A stretch of 64,000 nucleotides of DNA, from positions 38,137 through 102,136 of the forward strand of contig CAYZJI010000007.1 in the NCBI GenBank assembly GCA_964479045.1. Reading direction: 5' to 3'. The notes under the pieces are model-generated. The model ran no database searches. It saw only the letters and a program-made list of their open reading frames with translations, and was not told where the DNA came from. The stretch is from 2-02-FULL-47-50 sp964479045. GTDB lineage: Bacteria > Pseudomonadota > Gammaproteobacteria > Eutrophobiales > Eutrophobiaceae. Below are positions 38,365-50,220 of this stretch, one piece after another; positions within the stretch are counted from its first letter, which is position 1; every line of letters begins with the position of its first letter. Both the position numbers and the translations under genes were made by a program.

Positions 38365-39456
38365 TTAATCGGACAACATTCTGCGGTGTGTGTGTATGGA
38401 CATCAGTATGCCGAATCCTACCATTATTGTGACCATCGATGTACCACCATGACTGATCAACGGCAGTGGCACGCCAACCACCGGCAACTGGCCGATCACC
38501 ATACCCATGTTCACAAATACATAGACAAAAAATGTCAGGATCAATCCTGCGGCCAGCAATTTACCGTAGGTTTGCTGGGCATTGACTGCTATCGTCAGCC
38601 CTCGTGCAATGACAAACAGGTAAATGGCAATCAGTAACATCTCGCCCATCAATCCGAATTCTTCCGAGAAAACAGCAAATATAAAGTCCGTCGAGCGTTC
38701 CGGGAGAAATTCCAGATGTGACTGGGTGCCATTCAGCCAGCCCTTGCCGTACATACCGCCAGAACCGATGGCGATTTGTGACTGGATGATGTGATAACCG
38801 GAACCCAGCGGATCCTGTGTCGGATCGAGAAATGTCAACACCCGCTGGCGCTGGTAGTCATGCATGAAGTGCCACAGTATCGGCGTGGCGGCGGCCACCA
38901 GCAAACCCAGACTTGTAATCAGCCTCCAGCCGATGCCGGCTATAAACAACACCGCCACGCCGGCTGCTGATACCAGCACTGCAGTGCCCAGATCCGGTTG
39001 TTTGGCAATTAATACCGCGGGGACAATAATAATTATGCAGGCGATGAGTACCCGGCCCAGACGCACCGGCAAGTGACCGTTTGCCAGAAACCAGGCCACC
39101 AGCATGGGGACGGCAAGCTTCATGATTTCTGAAGGTTGAAAACGGAAGAAGCCAAGATTAAGCCAGCGTTGCGCACCTTTGCCGATATGTCCTACCCACA
39201 AAACAATAACCAGTAACAGAATGCCTCCCAGATATATCCAGGGTGATAACCGTTCCAGTTGCGATGGCGTGAACTGCGCAACGGTGAACATCAGCATGAG
39301 AGCAATCAACATACGGCTGCCCTGCCGAAATACCATTGAGATGTCCTGACCTCCTGCACTGTAAAGAACCACCAGTCCTATCCCGCAAAGAGCCAGCACA
39401 CCTGACAGCAACGGAACATCAATATGGAGGCGCTGGGCCAGTGTTTTTTGCTCCAT
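38365..39456 (-). CDS. rodA: Peptidoglycan glycosyltransferase RodA
   Basis: A 363-residue SEDS polymerase with ten transmembrane helices that makes glycan strands in the rod complex with PBP2. SEDS features are visible: RWLNLGFFRFQPSEIMK (about residue 90), KQPDLGTAVL (about 150), the catalytic-region SEEFGLMGE and the closing GVPLPLISHGGTSM. It starts 1 bp after the mrdA stop, so the pair is translationally linked. Confidence 0.97.
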   Translation of the reverse strand: MEQKTLAQRLHIDVPLLSGVLALCGIGLVVLYSAGGQDISMVFRQGSRMLIALMLMFTVAQFTPSQLERLSPWIYLGGILLLVIVLWVGHIGKGAQRWLNLGFFRFQPSEIMKLAVPMLVAWFLANGHLPVRLGRVLIACIIIIVPAVLIAKQPDLGTAVLVSAAGVAVLFIAGIGWRLITSLGLLVAAATPILWHFMHDYQRQRVLTFLDPTQDPLGSGYHIIQSQIAIGSGGMYGKGWLNGTQSHLEFLPERSTDFIFAVFSEEFGLMGEMLLIAIYLFVIARGLTIAVNAQQTYGKLLAAGLILTFFVYVFVNMGMVIGQLPVVGVPLPLISHGGTSMVTIMVGFGILMSIHTHRRMLSD

Positions 39457-41334
39457 TCAGGAATGATCCTGTACCACGGCGGGTGCTGCAGGCGGGCCCA
39501 ACAGATAATGATCAAAAAGTTGTCTGGCAATTGGCGCGGCAGCACCGGAACCACTACCGCCGTTCTCGACGAGGATGGCCACAGCGATCACGGGCGCTTC
39601 CACAGGAGCAAATGCAATAAACAGTGCATGGTCCTGAAACTCTTCACGTATCTCTTCCTTTTTATATACCTTGTCCTGCGCTATGCCGATGACCTGTGCC
39701 GTTCCGGTTTTACCGGCAAATTTATAAAGAGCATTGAGTCCGCTGCGACGGGCCGTACCATAATCGCCATGCACCACATCGGTCATGGCCTGCACGATAT
39801 GACCCCAGATGCCCGGATCATGAAACGGCATGGCCATGGGCTGTGGATGGGGAAGTATTTCCACCTGATCAGTGATCGGATTCCGCGCTTCATAGGCAAG
39901 GTGCGGCGAGACAATCTTGCCACCGTTGGCAAGTGCCGCAGTGGCAACAGCCAGTTGTATCGGTGTCGTCAACACGGAGCCCTGACCAATCCCCGCAATC
40001 AGGGTTTCGCCCTGATACCAGGGTTGATTATAGGTTTTACGTTTCCATTCGACAGAGGGTACCAGGCCGGAACTCTCACCACCAATATCAATGCCGGTAC
40101 GTGTTCCGAAACCGAAATTTACCAGTCCGTCATGCAGACGATTGATGCCCAGATCATTTGCCAGTGAGTAATAATAAACGTCACAGGATTGCACGATGGC
40201 ATAATTCAGATTCACGTGACCATGTCCGCCTTTCTTCCAGTCACGGTAACGATGATCATGTCCCTTCAGGGAAAACCAGCCGGGACACCAGGTGGATTCA
40301 TCCAGTCTGCGTACTCCATAGGCAAGCCCGACAGCGCCCAGAAATGGTTTGATAGTTGAACCGGGCGGATATTTGCCCTGCAGTACACGATTGATCAATG
40401 GTGTTGCTTTGGAATGCAGTAGTGCATTGTAGGATTTTGAATCGATGCCATTTACAAACGGATTAGGGTCATAACCAGGTGAACTGACCATGGCGAGAAT
40501 ATCGCCATTATTCGGATCGATGGCCACAATGGCGCCGCGCCTGTCCTGCAGGGCTGCCATGGCCGCCTGCTGTAATGATACATCAAGGGACAGGTACATA
40601 TTCTTGCCGGGCTCCGGGGCTGTACGTTCCAGAACGCGGATAATCCGGCCCTGCGCATTCACTTCCACCTGTTGATGACCGACCTTGCCGTGCAAGAGGT
40701 CTTCATAAGCCAGTTCTATGCCCAGCTTGCCGGTGTGGGTTGTGCCGAGATAATTGGATTTGTCCAGACGCGACAGGTCATCATCATCAATTCTGCCGAC
40801 ATATCCAACTACATGGGCCGTTATGTCCTTTAACGGATAGCGCCGGTAAGGACGGGCGATGACTTCCACGCCCTGGAAACGATGACTGTCGATGGCAAAC
40901 CGCGCCACTTCGTATTCATCAAGGTTATAACGCAGGGGCACGCTTTCATGGCGGCGCTTTTCCCTGAGCTCCTTGTGGAACCTTCGGATGTCCTCTTCGT
41001 TGATGGAGATGATTTTGCCCAGACGGACGATGGTTTCTTCAAGATTACCAACCCGTTCTGGAACAATTTCGAGACTGAAAGCTGGCTGATTTTCCGCGAG
41101 TAATACTCCGTCACGGCTGTAGATCAGGCCGCGTATCGGGGGAATGGGTAATACCTTGACACGGTTATTCTGGGAAAGCGTGATGAAATGGTCATGTTTA
41201 ATCACCTGCAGGTAACCCAGCCGCACGATGATGGCAAGCATCAATACAAGAATGACGACGGCAGCAATCAACACTCGCCGTTTGATCAAACGGGATTCTT
41301 CAGCATTATCCTTGAATTGATAATTTACGGACAT
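39457..41334 (-). CDS. mrdA: Penicillin-binding protein 2
   Basis: A 625-residue class B PBP, the transpeptidase of the elongasome. A single N-terminal transmembrane helix (about 20-42) is followed by the pedestal domain with the RGLIYSRDGVLLAENQPAF start and the transpeptidase domain with STIK (about 330), SCD (about 385) and KTGTAQ (about 545). Length matches the E. coli protein (633). It lies between mreD and rodA, in the standard order. Confidence 0.97.
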   Translation of the reverse strand: MSVNYQFKDNAEESRLIKRRVLIAAVVILVLMLAIIVRLGYLQVIKHDHFITLSQNNRVKVLPIPPIRGLIYSRDGVLLAENQPAFSLEIVPERVGNLEETIVRLGKIISINEEDIRRFHKELREKRRHESVPLRYNLDEYEVARFAIDSHRFQGVEVIARPYRRYPLKDITAHVVGYVGRIDDDDLSRLDKSNYLGTTHTGKLGIELAYEDLLHGKVGHQQVEVNAQGRIIRVLERTAPEPGKNMYLSLDVSLQQAAMAALQDRRGAIVAIDPNNGDILAMVSSPGYDPNPFVNGIDSKSYNALLHSKATPLINRVLQGKYPPGSTIKPFLGAVGLAYGVRRLDESTWCPGWFSLKGHDHRYRDWKKGGHGHVNLNYAIVQSCDVYYYSLANDLGINRLHDGLVNFGFGTRTGIDIGGESSGLVPSVEWKRKTYNQPWYQGETLIAGIGQGSVLTTPIQLAVATAALANGGKIVSPHLAYEARNPITDQVEILPHPQPMAMPFHDPGIWGHIVQAMTDVVHGDYGTARRSGLNALYKFAGKTGTAQVIGIAQDKVYKKEEIREEFQDHALFIAFAPVEAPVIAVAILVENGGSGSGAAAPIARQLFDHYLLGPPAAPAVVQDHS

Positions 41335-41343
41335 GTCCGAAAA

Positions 41344-41835
41344 TCAGGACACGTGATAGCGGCGGCGAGCATCCCTGAGAATGATGAATAACCAGGGCCA
41401 CAATACCATGCTGGTAAATGCCGGCATCCAGTAAGTCCAGGATCCGGGTGGCACGCCCATGATGCCCCGCACCCATAGTGATAACAACTGGTATACCAGA
41501 ACAAAGATACATACCAGCAGGGCCTGCTGGATCAGCGGGAACATGCGGATACGTTGATGCAATTGCACAGTGAAGTACGCAAGGATGGCAAGACCGATCG
41601 CATTCTGGCCGAGCAGCGTTCCCTGCATGACATCCAGCATGATGCCCAGTATCCAGCCAATCCCGATGCCGACCCGGTGTGGCAAGGCCATGCACCAGTA
41701 GATCAGCACCATCGCCACCCATGCCGGCCGCCAGTGTACCGCCCAGTCCGGTAAAGGCATGGCGGTCAACATCAATGCTGCTATAAAACTCAGCAGGATG
41801 ATCACACTACCATGATGTTTCTTTTCTGTGTTCAT
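41344..41835 (-). CDS. mreD: Rod shape-determining protein MreD
   Basis: A 163-residue membrane protein with five or six transmembrane helices, part of the MreBCD complex. The WAVHWRPAWVAMVLIYW and GIGWILGIMLDVMQGTLLGQNAIG stretches are family hallmarks. Its ATG overlaps the mreC stop by 4 bp (ATGA). Confidence 0.95.
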   Translation of the reverse strand: MNTEKKHHGSVIILLSFIAALMLTAMPLPDWAVHWRPAWVAMVLIYWCMALPHRVGIGIGWILGIMLDVMQGTLLGQNAIGLAILAYFTVQLHQRIRMFPLIQQALLVCIFVLVYQLLSLWVRGIMGVPPGSWTYWMPAFTSMVLWPWLFIILRDARRRYHVS

Positions 41836-42698
41836 GGATGTGCCGCGTAACTTTCCGGAGTTTTATGAATGGATGAATATTGATGGGGCCATACCAGCAG
41901 GACTTCACGGCTTTGCTCAAGTTTGGCACTGGGTTGCACCATGACTTTGGCAAACGGTTCAGCTGGATCGAGTGTGATATCTGTAACAATGCCCACCGGG
42001 TAGCCCGCCGGGAAACGGCTGCCGAGCCCCGAGGATACAATCAAATCACCTTTTTCAATATCAGCGTTGTTCGGAAGATGCTCAAGCTGCAACGTATGGC
42101 TCTGGCCGGTACCGACGGCAATCGCGCGTAGCCCGTTGCGATTGATCTGCACCGGAATGGCATGGGTGGGATCCGTAATCAATAACACTGTACTGCTGAA
42201 AGGTGCCACATGCACAATCTGTCCCATGATGCCGCTGGCATCGACAATGGGCTGTCCGTCAAACACGCCCTCACGTTTGCCCTTGTTGATGATCACCGTA
42301 TGACGGAACGGTTGCAGATCAACCGCCAGCAGTTCGGCAATCACGACCCGATCACTGAGTTTGAAAGAAGATTCCAGCAACCGGCGCAGCCGTTCATTTT
42401 CCGATTCGAGAGTTTCAAATTTCTGTAATTTGGAACTGATCAGTAATTGTTCCTTACGCAAACGCTCATTCTCGGCAAGCAATGAATCATGGGTGACGAA
42501 AGATTGTTTGATCCAATGACCAAAAGTTGCTGGAGCATTTACTGCATATTGAACGGGATATACCAAAACAGACAAGGCTGAACGTACAGACTCAAGCGCC
42601 CCCAGCCGATGATCAATCGTCATCAGCACAATGGACGCCAAAATAAACACAACGACTTTTATATTGGCAGAAGGGCCTTTTAAAAATAATGTAGTAAT
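41832..42698 (-). CDS. mreC: Cell shape-determining protein MreC (probable ATT start)
   Basis: A 288-residue single-pass protein that links MreB to the periplasmic synthases. The transmembrane helix (about residues 15-31), a coiled coil (about 70-110) and the twin beta-barrel region with GQIVHVAPFSSTVLLITDP are present. No ATG, GTG or TTG starts the cytoplasmic tail. Reading from ATT at 42698 gives TTLFLKGPSANIK, which matches the conserved F-x-x-GPS start of MreC, with GGGGG 6 nt upstream. The first ordinary start, GTG at 42650, would cut into the helix. ATT starts are rare (infC in E. coli). Confidence 0.85.
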   Translation of the reverse strand: MTTLFLKGPSANIKVVVFILASIVLMTIDHRLGALESVRSALSVLVYPVQYAVNAPATFGHWIKQSFVTHDSLLAENERLRKEQLLISSKLQKFETLESENERLRRLLESSFKLSDRVVIAELLAVDLQPFRHTVIINKGKREGVFDGQPIVDASGIMGQIVHVAPFSSTVLLITDPTHAIPVQINRNGLRAIAVGTGQSHTLQLEHLPNNADIEKGDLIVSSGLGSRFPAGYPVGIVTDITLDPAEPFAKVMVQPSAKLEQSREVLLVWPHQYSSIHKTPESYAAHP

Positions 42699-42728
42699 GC
42701 TACGCCCCCGGCTCGTCAGAGCAGCTGC

Positions 42729-43802
<1,074 letters not shown>

Positions 43803-44046
43803 TTAGGTGAAAAGCGCCTGTCTGAGTGGCTTTTTTCCGGTCATGCGTACAAAGGACACTTGCAGGTCGCTTTTTATCACTTAAATCCGGTAAAATCGCA
43901 CCACGATAGGGATTTTTATAGGTAATTTCAAGCTCCTGCAGGAATATTTATATCCAGTACTCTAAATGTAGTCCTTATGGCGGCTTTGGGCAAGCAGAGA
44001 TGTGTGATAAATTCTTCATTTTCAAGGAATAATTACCCGTTTTTTT

Positions 44047-44334
44047 ATGTTACTTGATAAATCCGACATCGACAAAATCGCCTGGCTGGCACGGCTGGCC
44101 ATTGCAGCAGATGATATTCCGAATTATTCCCGGGATTTGTCCAGCATTTTGGGCCTTGTTGAAGAGATGGAAAAAATCGACACCCTTCACATTGCAGCCC
44201 TGGCGCATCCATTGGATATTCCCGCACGCCTGCGTGAGGATAAAATTTCAGAAACCAATCAACGGGAACTTTTTCAGAGCATCGCACCGGCTGTTGCCGA
44301 TGGACATTATCTTGTTCCCAAAGTGATTGAATAA
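44047..44334 (+). CDS. gatC: Asp/Glu-tRNA amidotransferase subunit C
   Basis: A 95-residue subunit of GatCAB, which converts misacylated Glu-tRNA-Gln or Asp-tRNA-Asn to the correct amide. The helical start [12 protein letters not shown] and the ending [16 protein letters not shown] are typical. It wraps GatA and GatB together. It begins the gatCAB operon, divergent from mreB. Confidence 0.95.
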   Translation: MLLDKSDIDKIAWLARLAIAADDIPNYSRDLSSILGLVEEMEKIDTLHIAALAHPLDIPARLREDKISETNQRELFQSIAPAVADGHYLVPKVIE

Positions 44335-44381
44335 ACTCAATCGATTCTTTTGCGTGTACCACACATCTGACTGACGGCTTC

Positions 44382-45836
44382 ATGTATCAAAAAACCATCG
44401 CCGAGCTAGCGCAGGCATTACACAAACGTGAAATCAGCAGCGTCGAACTGACAAAACAGTTTCTGCAACGTGCTGAAAAAATCAATCCGGCGTTGAATTG
44501 TTTTGTCACCCTCACACCGGAGCTCGCCCTGCAACAGGCGCGACGTTCAGATGAATTGCTGGCTCAAGGTACAGCAGGACCACTCACCGGTATTCCGATC
44601 GCGCAGAAAGATATTTTCTGCACGATTGGTGTGAAAACATCGTGTGGATCAAAAATGCTGGATAATTTCATTGCGCCCTACGATGCCACCGTTGTTGATA
44701 AACTGAACAACGCCGGCATGGTGATGATTGGCAAAACGAACATGGATGAATTCGCAATGGGTTCATCCAATGAGACGAGTTTTTATGGTGCGGTCAAAAA
44801 TCCCTGGGACTCTGAACGTGTTCCCGGCGGTTCCTCCGGGGGATCGGCTGCGGCAGTAGCTGCACGTCTGGTGCCGATGGCCACGGGTACAGATACGGGC
44901 GGTTCCATCCGGCAACCGGCTTCGCTTTGCGGTATTACCGGCCTGAAACCCACGTATGGCCGCGTTTCCCGCTATGGCATGATTGCCTTTGCTTCAAGCC
45001 TTGATCAGGGTGGGCCGATGACCCGTAGTGCTGAAGACGCTGCATTGATCATGAACACCATCAGCGGCTTTGATGAACGTGATTCCACCTCGGCACAAAA
45101 TCCTGTTGAAGATTACACATTGCAATTGAATGACCGTCTGGATGGATTGAAAATCGGCTTGCCCAAAGAATATTTCGATGAACGGCTGAATTCTGACATC
45201 AGCCGGATCATCCACGATGGCGTTAGAGAACTTGAGAAACTTGGTGCAACCGTCAAAGAAATCAGTTTGCCAAATTCAAAACTGTCCATTCCGGTGTATT
45301 ACGTCGTTGCACCTGCAGAATGCTCTTCCAACCTCGCCCGCTTCGATGGTGTACGGTTTGGATATCGTTGTGAAAATCCACAGAACCTGAATGATCTGTA
45401 TTGCCGTTCCCGCGGTGAAGGCTTCGGACGTGAAGTGAAACGCCGCATCATGATCGGTACCTATGTACTATCGGCCGGTTACTATGATGCCTATTATCTG
45501 AAAGCACAGAAAATCCGTAACCTGATTTGTGATGAATTCAAACAGGCTCTGGCAGAAGTGGATGTGATCATCGGGCCAACCGCCCCCGGTGCAGCATTCA
45601 AAATCAATGAACTCATGAATGATCCGGTTACCATGTATCTCTCGGACATCTACACCGTATCCGTCAATCTTGCCGGTCTGCCCGCGATCTCCATCCCCGC
45701 CGGGATGCTGAACAAGCTGCCGGTCGGCATGCAGATCATCGGTAATTATTTTGCTGAAAGTAAACTCCTGAATATTGCCCACCGTTTCCAGCAAGCGACG
45801 GACTGGCACACACTGTCTCCAGAAGGATACAAATAA
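44382..45836 (+). CDS. gatA: Asp/Glu-tRNA amidotransferase subunit A
   Basis: A 484-residue amidase that frees ammonia from glutamine. The Ser-cisSer-Lys triad is intact: Lys in IPIAQKDIF (about residue 76), cis-Ser in [12 protein letters not shown] (about 151) and the nucleophile in TGGSIRQPA (about 175). Length is typical. It is followed by gatB with a one-base overlap (TAATG). Confidence 0.98.
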   Translation: MYQKTIAELAQALHKREISSVELTKQFLQRAEKINPALNCFVTLTPELALQQARRSDELLAQGTAGPLTGIPIAQKDIFCTIGVKTSCGSKMLDNFIAPYDATVVDKLNNAGMVMIGKTNMDEFAMGSSNETSFYGAVKNPWDSERVPGGSSGGSAAAVAARLVPMATGTDTGGSIRQPASLCGITGLKPTYGRVSRYGMIAFASSLDQGGPMTRSAEDAALIMNTISGFDERDSTSAQNPVEDYTLQLNDRLDGLKIGLPKEYFDERLNSDISRIIHDGVRELEKLGATVKEISLPNSKLSIPVYYVVAPAECSSNLARFDGVRFGYRCENPQNLNDLYCRSRGEGFGREVKRRIMIGTYVLSAGYYDAYYLKAQKIRNLICDEFKQALAEVDVIIGPTAPGAAFKINELMNDPVTMYLSDIYTVSVNLAGLPAISIPAGMLNKLPVGMQIIGNYFAESKLLNIAHRFQQATDWHTLSPEGYK

Positions 45837-47287
45837 TGCAATGGGAAGTCGTCATCGGGCTTGAAATCCATGCCCAGCTTGCCACGAGGAGCAAAATCTT
45901 CTCCGGCGCGGCAACAGTTTATGGTGCCGAACCCAACACCCAGGCCTGCGCGGTGGATCTGGGTCTGCCGGGTGTATTGCCGGTACTGAATGCCGATGTG
46001 GTCAATATGGCCATCAAGTTTGGTCTCGCGATCAATGCTGAAATCCCGCCGCGTTCCATTTTTGCGCGCAAGAATTATTTCTACCCGGACTTGCCCAAGG
46101 GCTATCAGATCAGCCAGTACGAACATCCCATCGTCAAAAATGGCAAACTCGATATCCAGCTGGATGATGGCACGACCAAAACGATCGGTATTACCCGCGC
46201 GCATCTGGAAGAAGATGCCGGCAAGTCCGTGCATGAGGGGTTTGGTCAGTACACCGGTATTGATCTGAACCGGGCCGGCACACCATTGATTGAAATCGTA
46301 TCAGAGCCGGACATGCGTTCTGCAAAGGAAGCCGTCGCCTACATGAAAAAAATCCATTCCATCGTGCGTTATCTGGAAATATGTGATGGCAATATGCAGG
46401 AAGGTTCTTTCCGCTGTGATGCCAACGTTTCCATCCGGCCCAAAGGGCAGAAAGATTTTGGCACACGCACGGAACTGAAAAACCTTAATTCCTTCCGTTT
46501 TGTGGAAATGGCCATCAATCATGAAATTGAACGGCAGATTGATGTGCTTGAATCCGGTGGCAAAATCGTGCAGGAAACTCGTCTTTACGACGCCAATAAA
46601 AATGAAACCCGCTCCATGCGCAGCAAGGAAGAAGCGAACGATTACCGTTATTTCCCTGATCCGGATCTACTGCCCGTAGAAATTGCCCGCGACACCGTTG
46701 AGCGATTGCGCACCACATTGCCGGAACTGCCGAGCGCCAAGAAAAAACGGCTGATGGATAAATTCAAATTATCTGATTATGACAGCGAAACTCTCACAGC
46801 TAACAAGGATGTGGCAGACTTTTTTGAAAGTACACTGGCGGCGGCGGATAGCGAAGCAAAGCTCTGTGCCAACTGGATTATGGGCGAACTGACCGCGGCG
46901 CTCAATCGTGATAATAAAGACATCACCGAAAGTCCGGTCACTCCGGAAATGCTGGGGGGCCTTATAAAACGCATCAAGGACAACACGATTTCAAATAAAA
47001 TTGCCAAGGATGTGTTTGAAGCCATGTGGAATGGCGAAGGTGATGCAGACAGCATCATAAAGAAAAAAGGTCTGAAACAGGTCACCGACACCGGTACTAT
47101 TGAAAAAATAGTGGATGAAGTGATTGCTGCAAGCCAGGCCCAGGTTGAGCAATATATCAGCAGCCCGACGGAAAAACAGGGCAAGCTGATTGGTTATTTC
47201 GTTGGGCAGGTCATGAAAAAATCCGGGGGCAAGGCCAACCCGCAACAGGTAAATGAATTACTGGTAAAGAAACTCAAACGCGATTGA
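45836..47287 (+). CDS. gatB: Asp/Glu-tRNA amidotransferase subunit B
   Basis: A 483-residue kinase/tRNA-binding subunit. The start [13 protein letters not shown], the central [20 protein letters not shown] text (here [11 protein letters not shown]) and [14 protein letters not shown] are diagnostic; the C-terminal YqeY-like helical domain contacts the tRNA elbow. Presence of GatCAB implies that this organism makes Gln-tRNA or Asn-tRNA indirectly. Confidence 0.98.
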   Translation: MQWEVVIGLEIHAQLATRSKIFSGAATVYGAEPNTQACAVDLGLPGVLPVLNADVVNMAIKFGLAINAEIPPRSIFARKNYFYPDLPKGYQISQYEHPIVKNGKLDIQLDDGTTKTIGITRAHLEEDAGKSVHEGFGQYTGIDLNRAGTPLIEIVSEPDMRSAKEAVAYMKKIHSIVRYLEICDGNMQEGSFRCDANVSIRPKGQKDFGTRTELKNLNSFRFVEMAINHEIERQIDVLESGGKIVQETRLYDANKNETRSMRSKEEANDYRYFPDPDLLPVEIARDTVERLRTTLPELPSAKKKRLMDKFKLSDYDSETLTANKDVADFFESTLAAADSEAKLCANWIMGELTAALNRDNKDITESPVTPEMLGGLIKRIKDNTISNKIAKDVFEAMWNGEGDADSIIKKKGLKQVTDTGTIEKIVDEVIAASQAQVEQYISSPTEKQGKLIGYFVGQVMKKSGGKANPQQVNELLVKKLKRD

Positions 47288-47306
47288 TTAATTGAGGATA
47301 CGGTCT

Positions 47307-47663
47307 ATGCGACCAACCATCATCACCATCCTGTTACTCTCCTGCAGCAACCTGTTCATGACTTTCGCGTGGTATGCTCACCTCAAGGAGCTCAGCAGCA
47401 AGCCATGGATTGTCGCTGCCCTGATAAGCTGGGGAATTGCTTTTTTTGAATATATGCTGCAAGTGCCCGCCAACCGCATCGGCTACACCGTCATGAATCT
47501 TGGCCAGCTCAAGATTCTGCAGGAAGTTATTACGCTCTCCATCTTTGTACCCTTCGCTGTTTACTATATGAAAGAACCCCTCAAACTCGACTACCTCTGG
47601 GCAGCACTGTGCATCATGGGCGCGGTGTTTTTCATCTTTCGTGGAAAACTTATCGGGACGTAA
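47307..47663 (+). CDS. DMT-type small membrane protein (DUF486)
   Basis: A 118-residue protein with four transmembrane helices, homologous to the DMF/DUF486 family of half-size drug/metabolite-transporter proteins. Signature text includes FMTFAWYAHLK near residue 20, FEYMLQVPANRIGY near 47 and the closing FFIFRGK. GAGGA lies 9 nt before the ATG at 47307, preferred over an upstream TTG. Substrate unknown. Located just after gatB, possibly read from the same transcript. Confidence 0.88.
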   Translation: MRPTIITILLLSCSNLFMTFAWYAHLKELSSKPWIVAALISWGIAFFEYMLQVPANRIGYTVMNLGQLKILQEVITLSIFVPFAVYYMKEPLKLDYLWAALCIMGAVFFIFRGKLIGT

Positions 47664-47751
47664 TTATGGAGTCGTTCGCGGGAATGACAGACGTTTGTCT
47701 TATTTGGATTCCGGGTCGGCCCATGTGTTCCCCGCCCGGAATTACGGTTAG

Positions 47752-49038
47752 TTAGGGCTTTCTGTAATATCTATCAATCAGAAATATCACCACTACTACC
47801 AGAAAAATAATCCCCACCCGTTCATAAACTTCCCGGGGAAATTGTGTGAGCAACGGTGCACATAACAACACACCCAGCCATGGATTGAAAAATGGTCCTC
47901 TGAATGTCCCCTGAACCTTGCCATCACGATGACGGATCCGGATCAGGCTCAAATGTACTGAAAGAAATACTGTTACCAGCAGAAAACCTGTCGTTTGTGC
48001 CATGATCGTCACGCCCCCGCTCAGCACCCAGAGGAATGTCAGCACAGCAGTCACCAGAATACTGAACCAGGGCGTATAGCGCCGGGCATGTATCCGGGCA
48101 AGGGGTTTTGGCAGCAGGCCATGTTTTGCCATGCCGTACATCAGGCGCGATGCCATAATGCTGTTGGCAAGACCGGTATTGGCAATCGCAATGATCGCAA
48201 TCAGGGCAAAAACCCATGAGGGCAACGGCATTCCGGCATGCTCCAGCACAGTTAACAATGGACGCTCTGAAGCACTGGCCTCAGACGGAGACAAGGTAAT
48301 CTGTACCACGACGATAACCAGAAGATATACCAGACTGGTTATCGTTATGGCAATCAGGATTGCCAATGGCAGATCACGTTCTGGATGATTGGCTTCCTCT
48401 GCGAGATTGGCCATGTCCTCAAATCCGATAAAAGCATAAAAAGCAATCGTGACACCGGCAACAACAGCAAGCGCATCTACGTCAGGAGTTAACGATGTCA
48501 GCATTTCTGCAGGCGTATAGCTGATAAATGCATAACGCAGACAAACAATGATGAAAAACAACAAACCGCTCAATTCAACCAAGGTAAACACAACATTGGT
48601 CCCGGCTGACTGACGGATACCACTGAAGTTGAGCATGTTAACGGCCATGATCAATAACACAGCGGCGGCTATAGCCGGTATGCTGGCAAATACGGACAAA
48701 TATCCCTGAAAAGCAAGCGCCACGGTTGCAGTTGAAGTAATGCCGCTGAACAATACCAGCGCGCCAATCAAAAATGGAATGAACGGATGCCGGAAAGCAT
48801 GCGCGCAATATGCACTGGCGCCGGCGCTGTGGGGAATACGTGAACTCAGCTCCGCATAACTCAGCCCGGTTACCAGCGCCAATATCCCGGCAATGGCAAA
48901 TGATATCCAGGCTCCGTCACCTGCGGCGCCTGCGACTTTTCCGACCAGTGCATAGATCCCTGCTCCCAGTATGTCGCCGACACCATAAAATATAAGCGTC
49001 CCCAGACCAAGATTGCGCGCCAGTTTGACCTCAGACAT
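47752..49038 (-). CDS. APC-family amino acid permease
   Basis: A 428-residue transporter with twelve predicted transmembrane helices. The APC start LGLGTLIFYGVGDILGAGIYALVGKVAG (read in pieces) contains the G-x-G-I-x-x-L-V-G motif; FYAFIGFEDMANLAEEA and the later ANSIMASRLMYGMAKHG are also typical. Substrate not determinable. It is monocistronic, convergent with the DUF486 gene and divergent from the following small gene. Confidence 0.9.
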   Translation of the reverse strand: MSEVKLARNLGLGTLIFYGVGDILGAGIYALVGKVAGAAGDGAWISFAIAGILALVTGLSYAELSSRIPHSAGASAYCAHAFRHPFIPFLIGALVLFSGITSTATVALAFQGYLSVFASIPAIAAAVLLIMAVNMLNFSGIRQSAGTNVVFTLVELSGLLFFIIVCLRYAFISYTPAEMLTSLTPDVDALAVVAGVTIAFYAFIGFEDMANLAEEANHPERDLPLAILIAITITSLVYLLVIVVVQITLSPSEASASERPLLTVLEHAGMPLPSWVFALIAIIAIANTGLANSIMASRLMYGMAKHGLLPKPLARIHARRYTPWFSILVTAVLTFLWVLSGGVTIMAQTTGFLLVTVFLSVHLSLIRIRHRDGKVQGTFRGPFFNPWLGVLLCAPLLTQFPREVYERVGIIFLVVVVIFLIDRYYRKP

Positions 49039-49109
49039 GATTCATTTCACAATGACGGCAATTATTATTTTAAGCCAACACATCATCACAGTTTAAATCG
49101 ATAATCCTT

Positions 49110-49472
49110 ATGAGCAAGAAATTTGAACAGGGCAAACCACAGGCTGAACTGCATCTGGGGAAAAAAGGACTGAAAGCCGCCAAAGCCGCTTCACCGGAAC
49201 TGATGCAGTTCGTAGTCGAACATGGTTTTGCCGACATGTATACGGACAGTTCTCTGGATCAGAAATCACGCAAGATTGCCGTGCTCGCTTCACTGGTGAC
49301 TTCAGGTAATCTGCCGCAACTGGAATGGCATATACGCGGCGCACTGGAAAACAGATTGATGAACAAGCCCGAGATCAAGGCCCTGATCATCCAGATGACG
49401 ATCTATATTGGTTATCCGGCGGCATTCAACGCCATGGCGACTGCCAACCGGGTTTTTGCCGAATTCAAATAA
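49110..49472 (+). CDS. Carboxymuconolactone decarboxylase-like protein
   Basis: A 120-residue helical protein. The R-K-I-A-V-L-A-S-L-V segment, the LEWHIRGALENRL stretch and the QMTIYIGYPAAFNAM end are the pattern of the CMD/AhpD-like fold (YurZ branch). There is no CxxC, so a peroxidase-reductase role is unlikely; reaction unknown. Its last 8 bp overlap the end of the SAM hydrolase gene on the other strand. Confidence 0.78.
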   Translation: MSKKFEQGKPQAELHLGKKGLKAAKAASPELMQFVVEHGFADMYTDSSLDQKSRKIAVLASLVTSGNLPQLEWHIRGALENRLMNKPEIKALIIQMTIYIGYPAAFNAMATANRVFAEFK

Positions 49473-50187
49473 AACGCAGTTCTGTTCCGACAACAATATC
49501 AAGCAGGCCGGCAGCATCGCCACAATTCACGGCAATTTCTGCAAGTCCGCAGGAATTCTCAAACCAGAAGGGCGTGCCGGCAGCGACCTTCCCGAAGGTT
49601 GTGGCAAAAGACAGTTCCCTGCCTGCAATCAGGATTCTGGCCTCTTTTGCTACATTCACGGCGCGGTAACCGGTCATGCAATTGCCAAATCCATCAATAT
49701 ATATAATTTCATCCAGATCATCCGGCCATTGGTGGCGGTCTTGCCAGAGCATCTTTTCACCCGGAATATCGAGGCCATTCGCAATCATGGCACAGACCGG
49801 CGCGTAGAGATCACGGCCGTGAAAACTGGCAGACAGGCGTTCCGGCCGCCAGTGTATCTTCCAACTCTCAACCTTCTCTGCCCGGCGCGTCACAATATCA
49901 AACACACCATTATCCGGTCCGACATACCAGCGATCATCCATGCGCAGAACCACCGGATGATCATTGAAAGTACCCACGCCCGGATCCACGACACAGAAAA
50001 AGATGGAACCACGCGGGAATTCCAGCGCATGGGCTGCGAGCAGATAGGCGGCCGCCTTCGGGTTCTGGCGTGGCACATCGGCAAACAGGGTGATGGTCCG
50101 GGTACGGGGTGACTCGCGGTACAAGCGGGCCTCGATCTGGCCGATATAAGGGCCCTGCCAACCATAATCAGTAAAGAGGACAATCAT
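49465..50187 (-). CDS. SAM hydroxide adenosyltransferase / hydrolase (DUF62)
   Basis: A 240-residue enzyme that cleaves S-adenosylmethionine to adenosine and methionine using water, the common bacterial branch of the SAM chlorinase/fluorinase fold. The start IVLFTDYGWQGPYIG holds the binding Asp, with VVDPGVG (about residue 82), VGPDNGVFD (about 105) and SFHGRDLYAPV (about 140) following. It begins at ATG 50187, because upstream in-frame codons run into repeat copy C. Confidence 0.9.
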   Translation of the reverse strand: MIVLFTDYGWQGPYIGQIEARLYRESPRTRTITLFADVPRQNPKAAAYLLAAHALEFPRGSIFFCVVDPGVGTFNDHPVVLRMDDRWYVGPDNGVFDIVTRRAEKVESWKIHWRPERLSASFHGRDLYAPVCAMIANGLDIPGEKMLWQDRHQWPDDLDEIIYIDGFGNCMTGYRAVNVAKEARILIAGRELSFATTFGKVAAGTPFWFENSCGLAEIAVNCGDAAGLLDIVVGTELRFI

Positions 50188-50220
50188 GTCAGCTAGTCTA
50201 CTCGCGTGATGTTCAAAATG

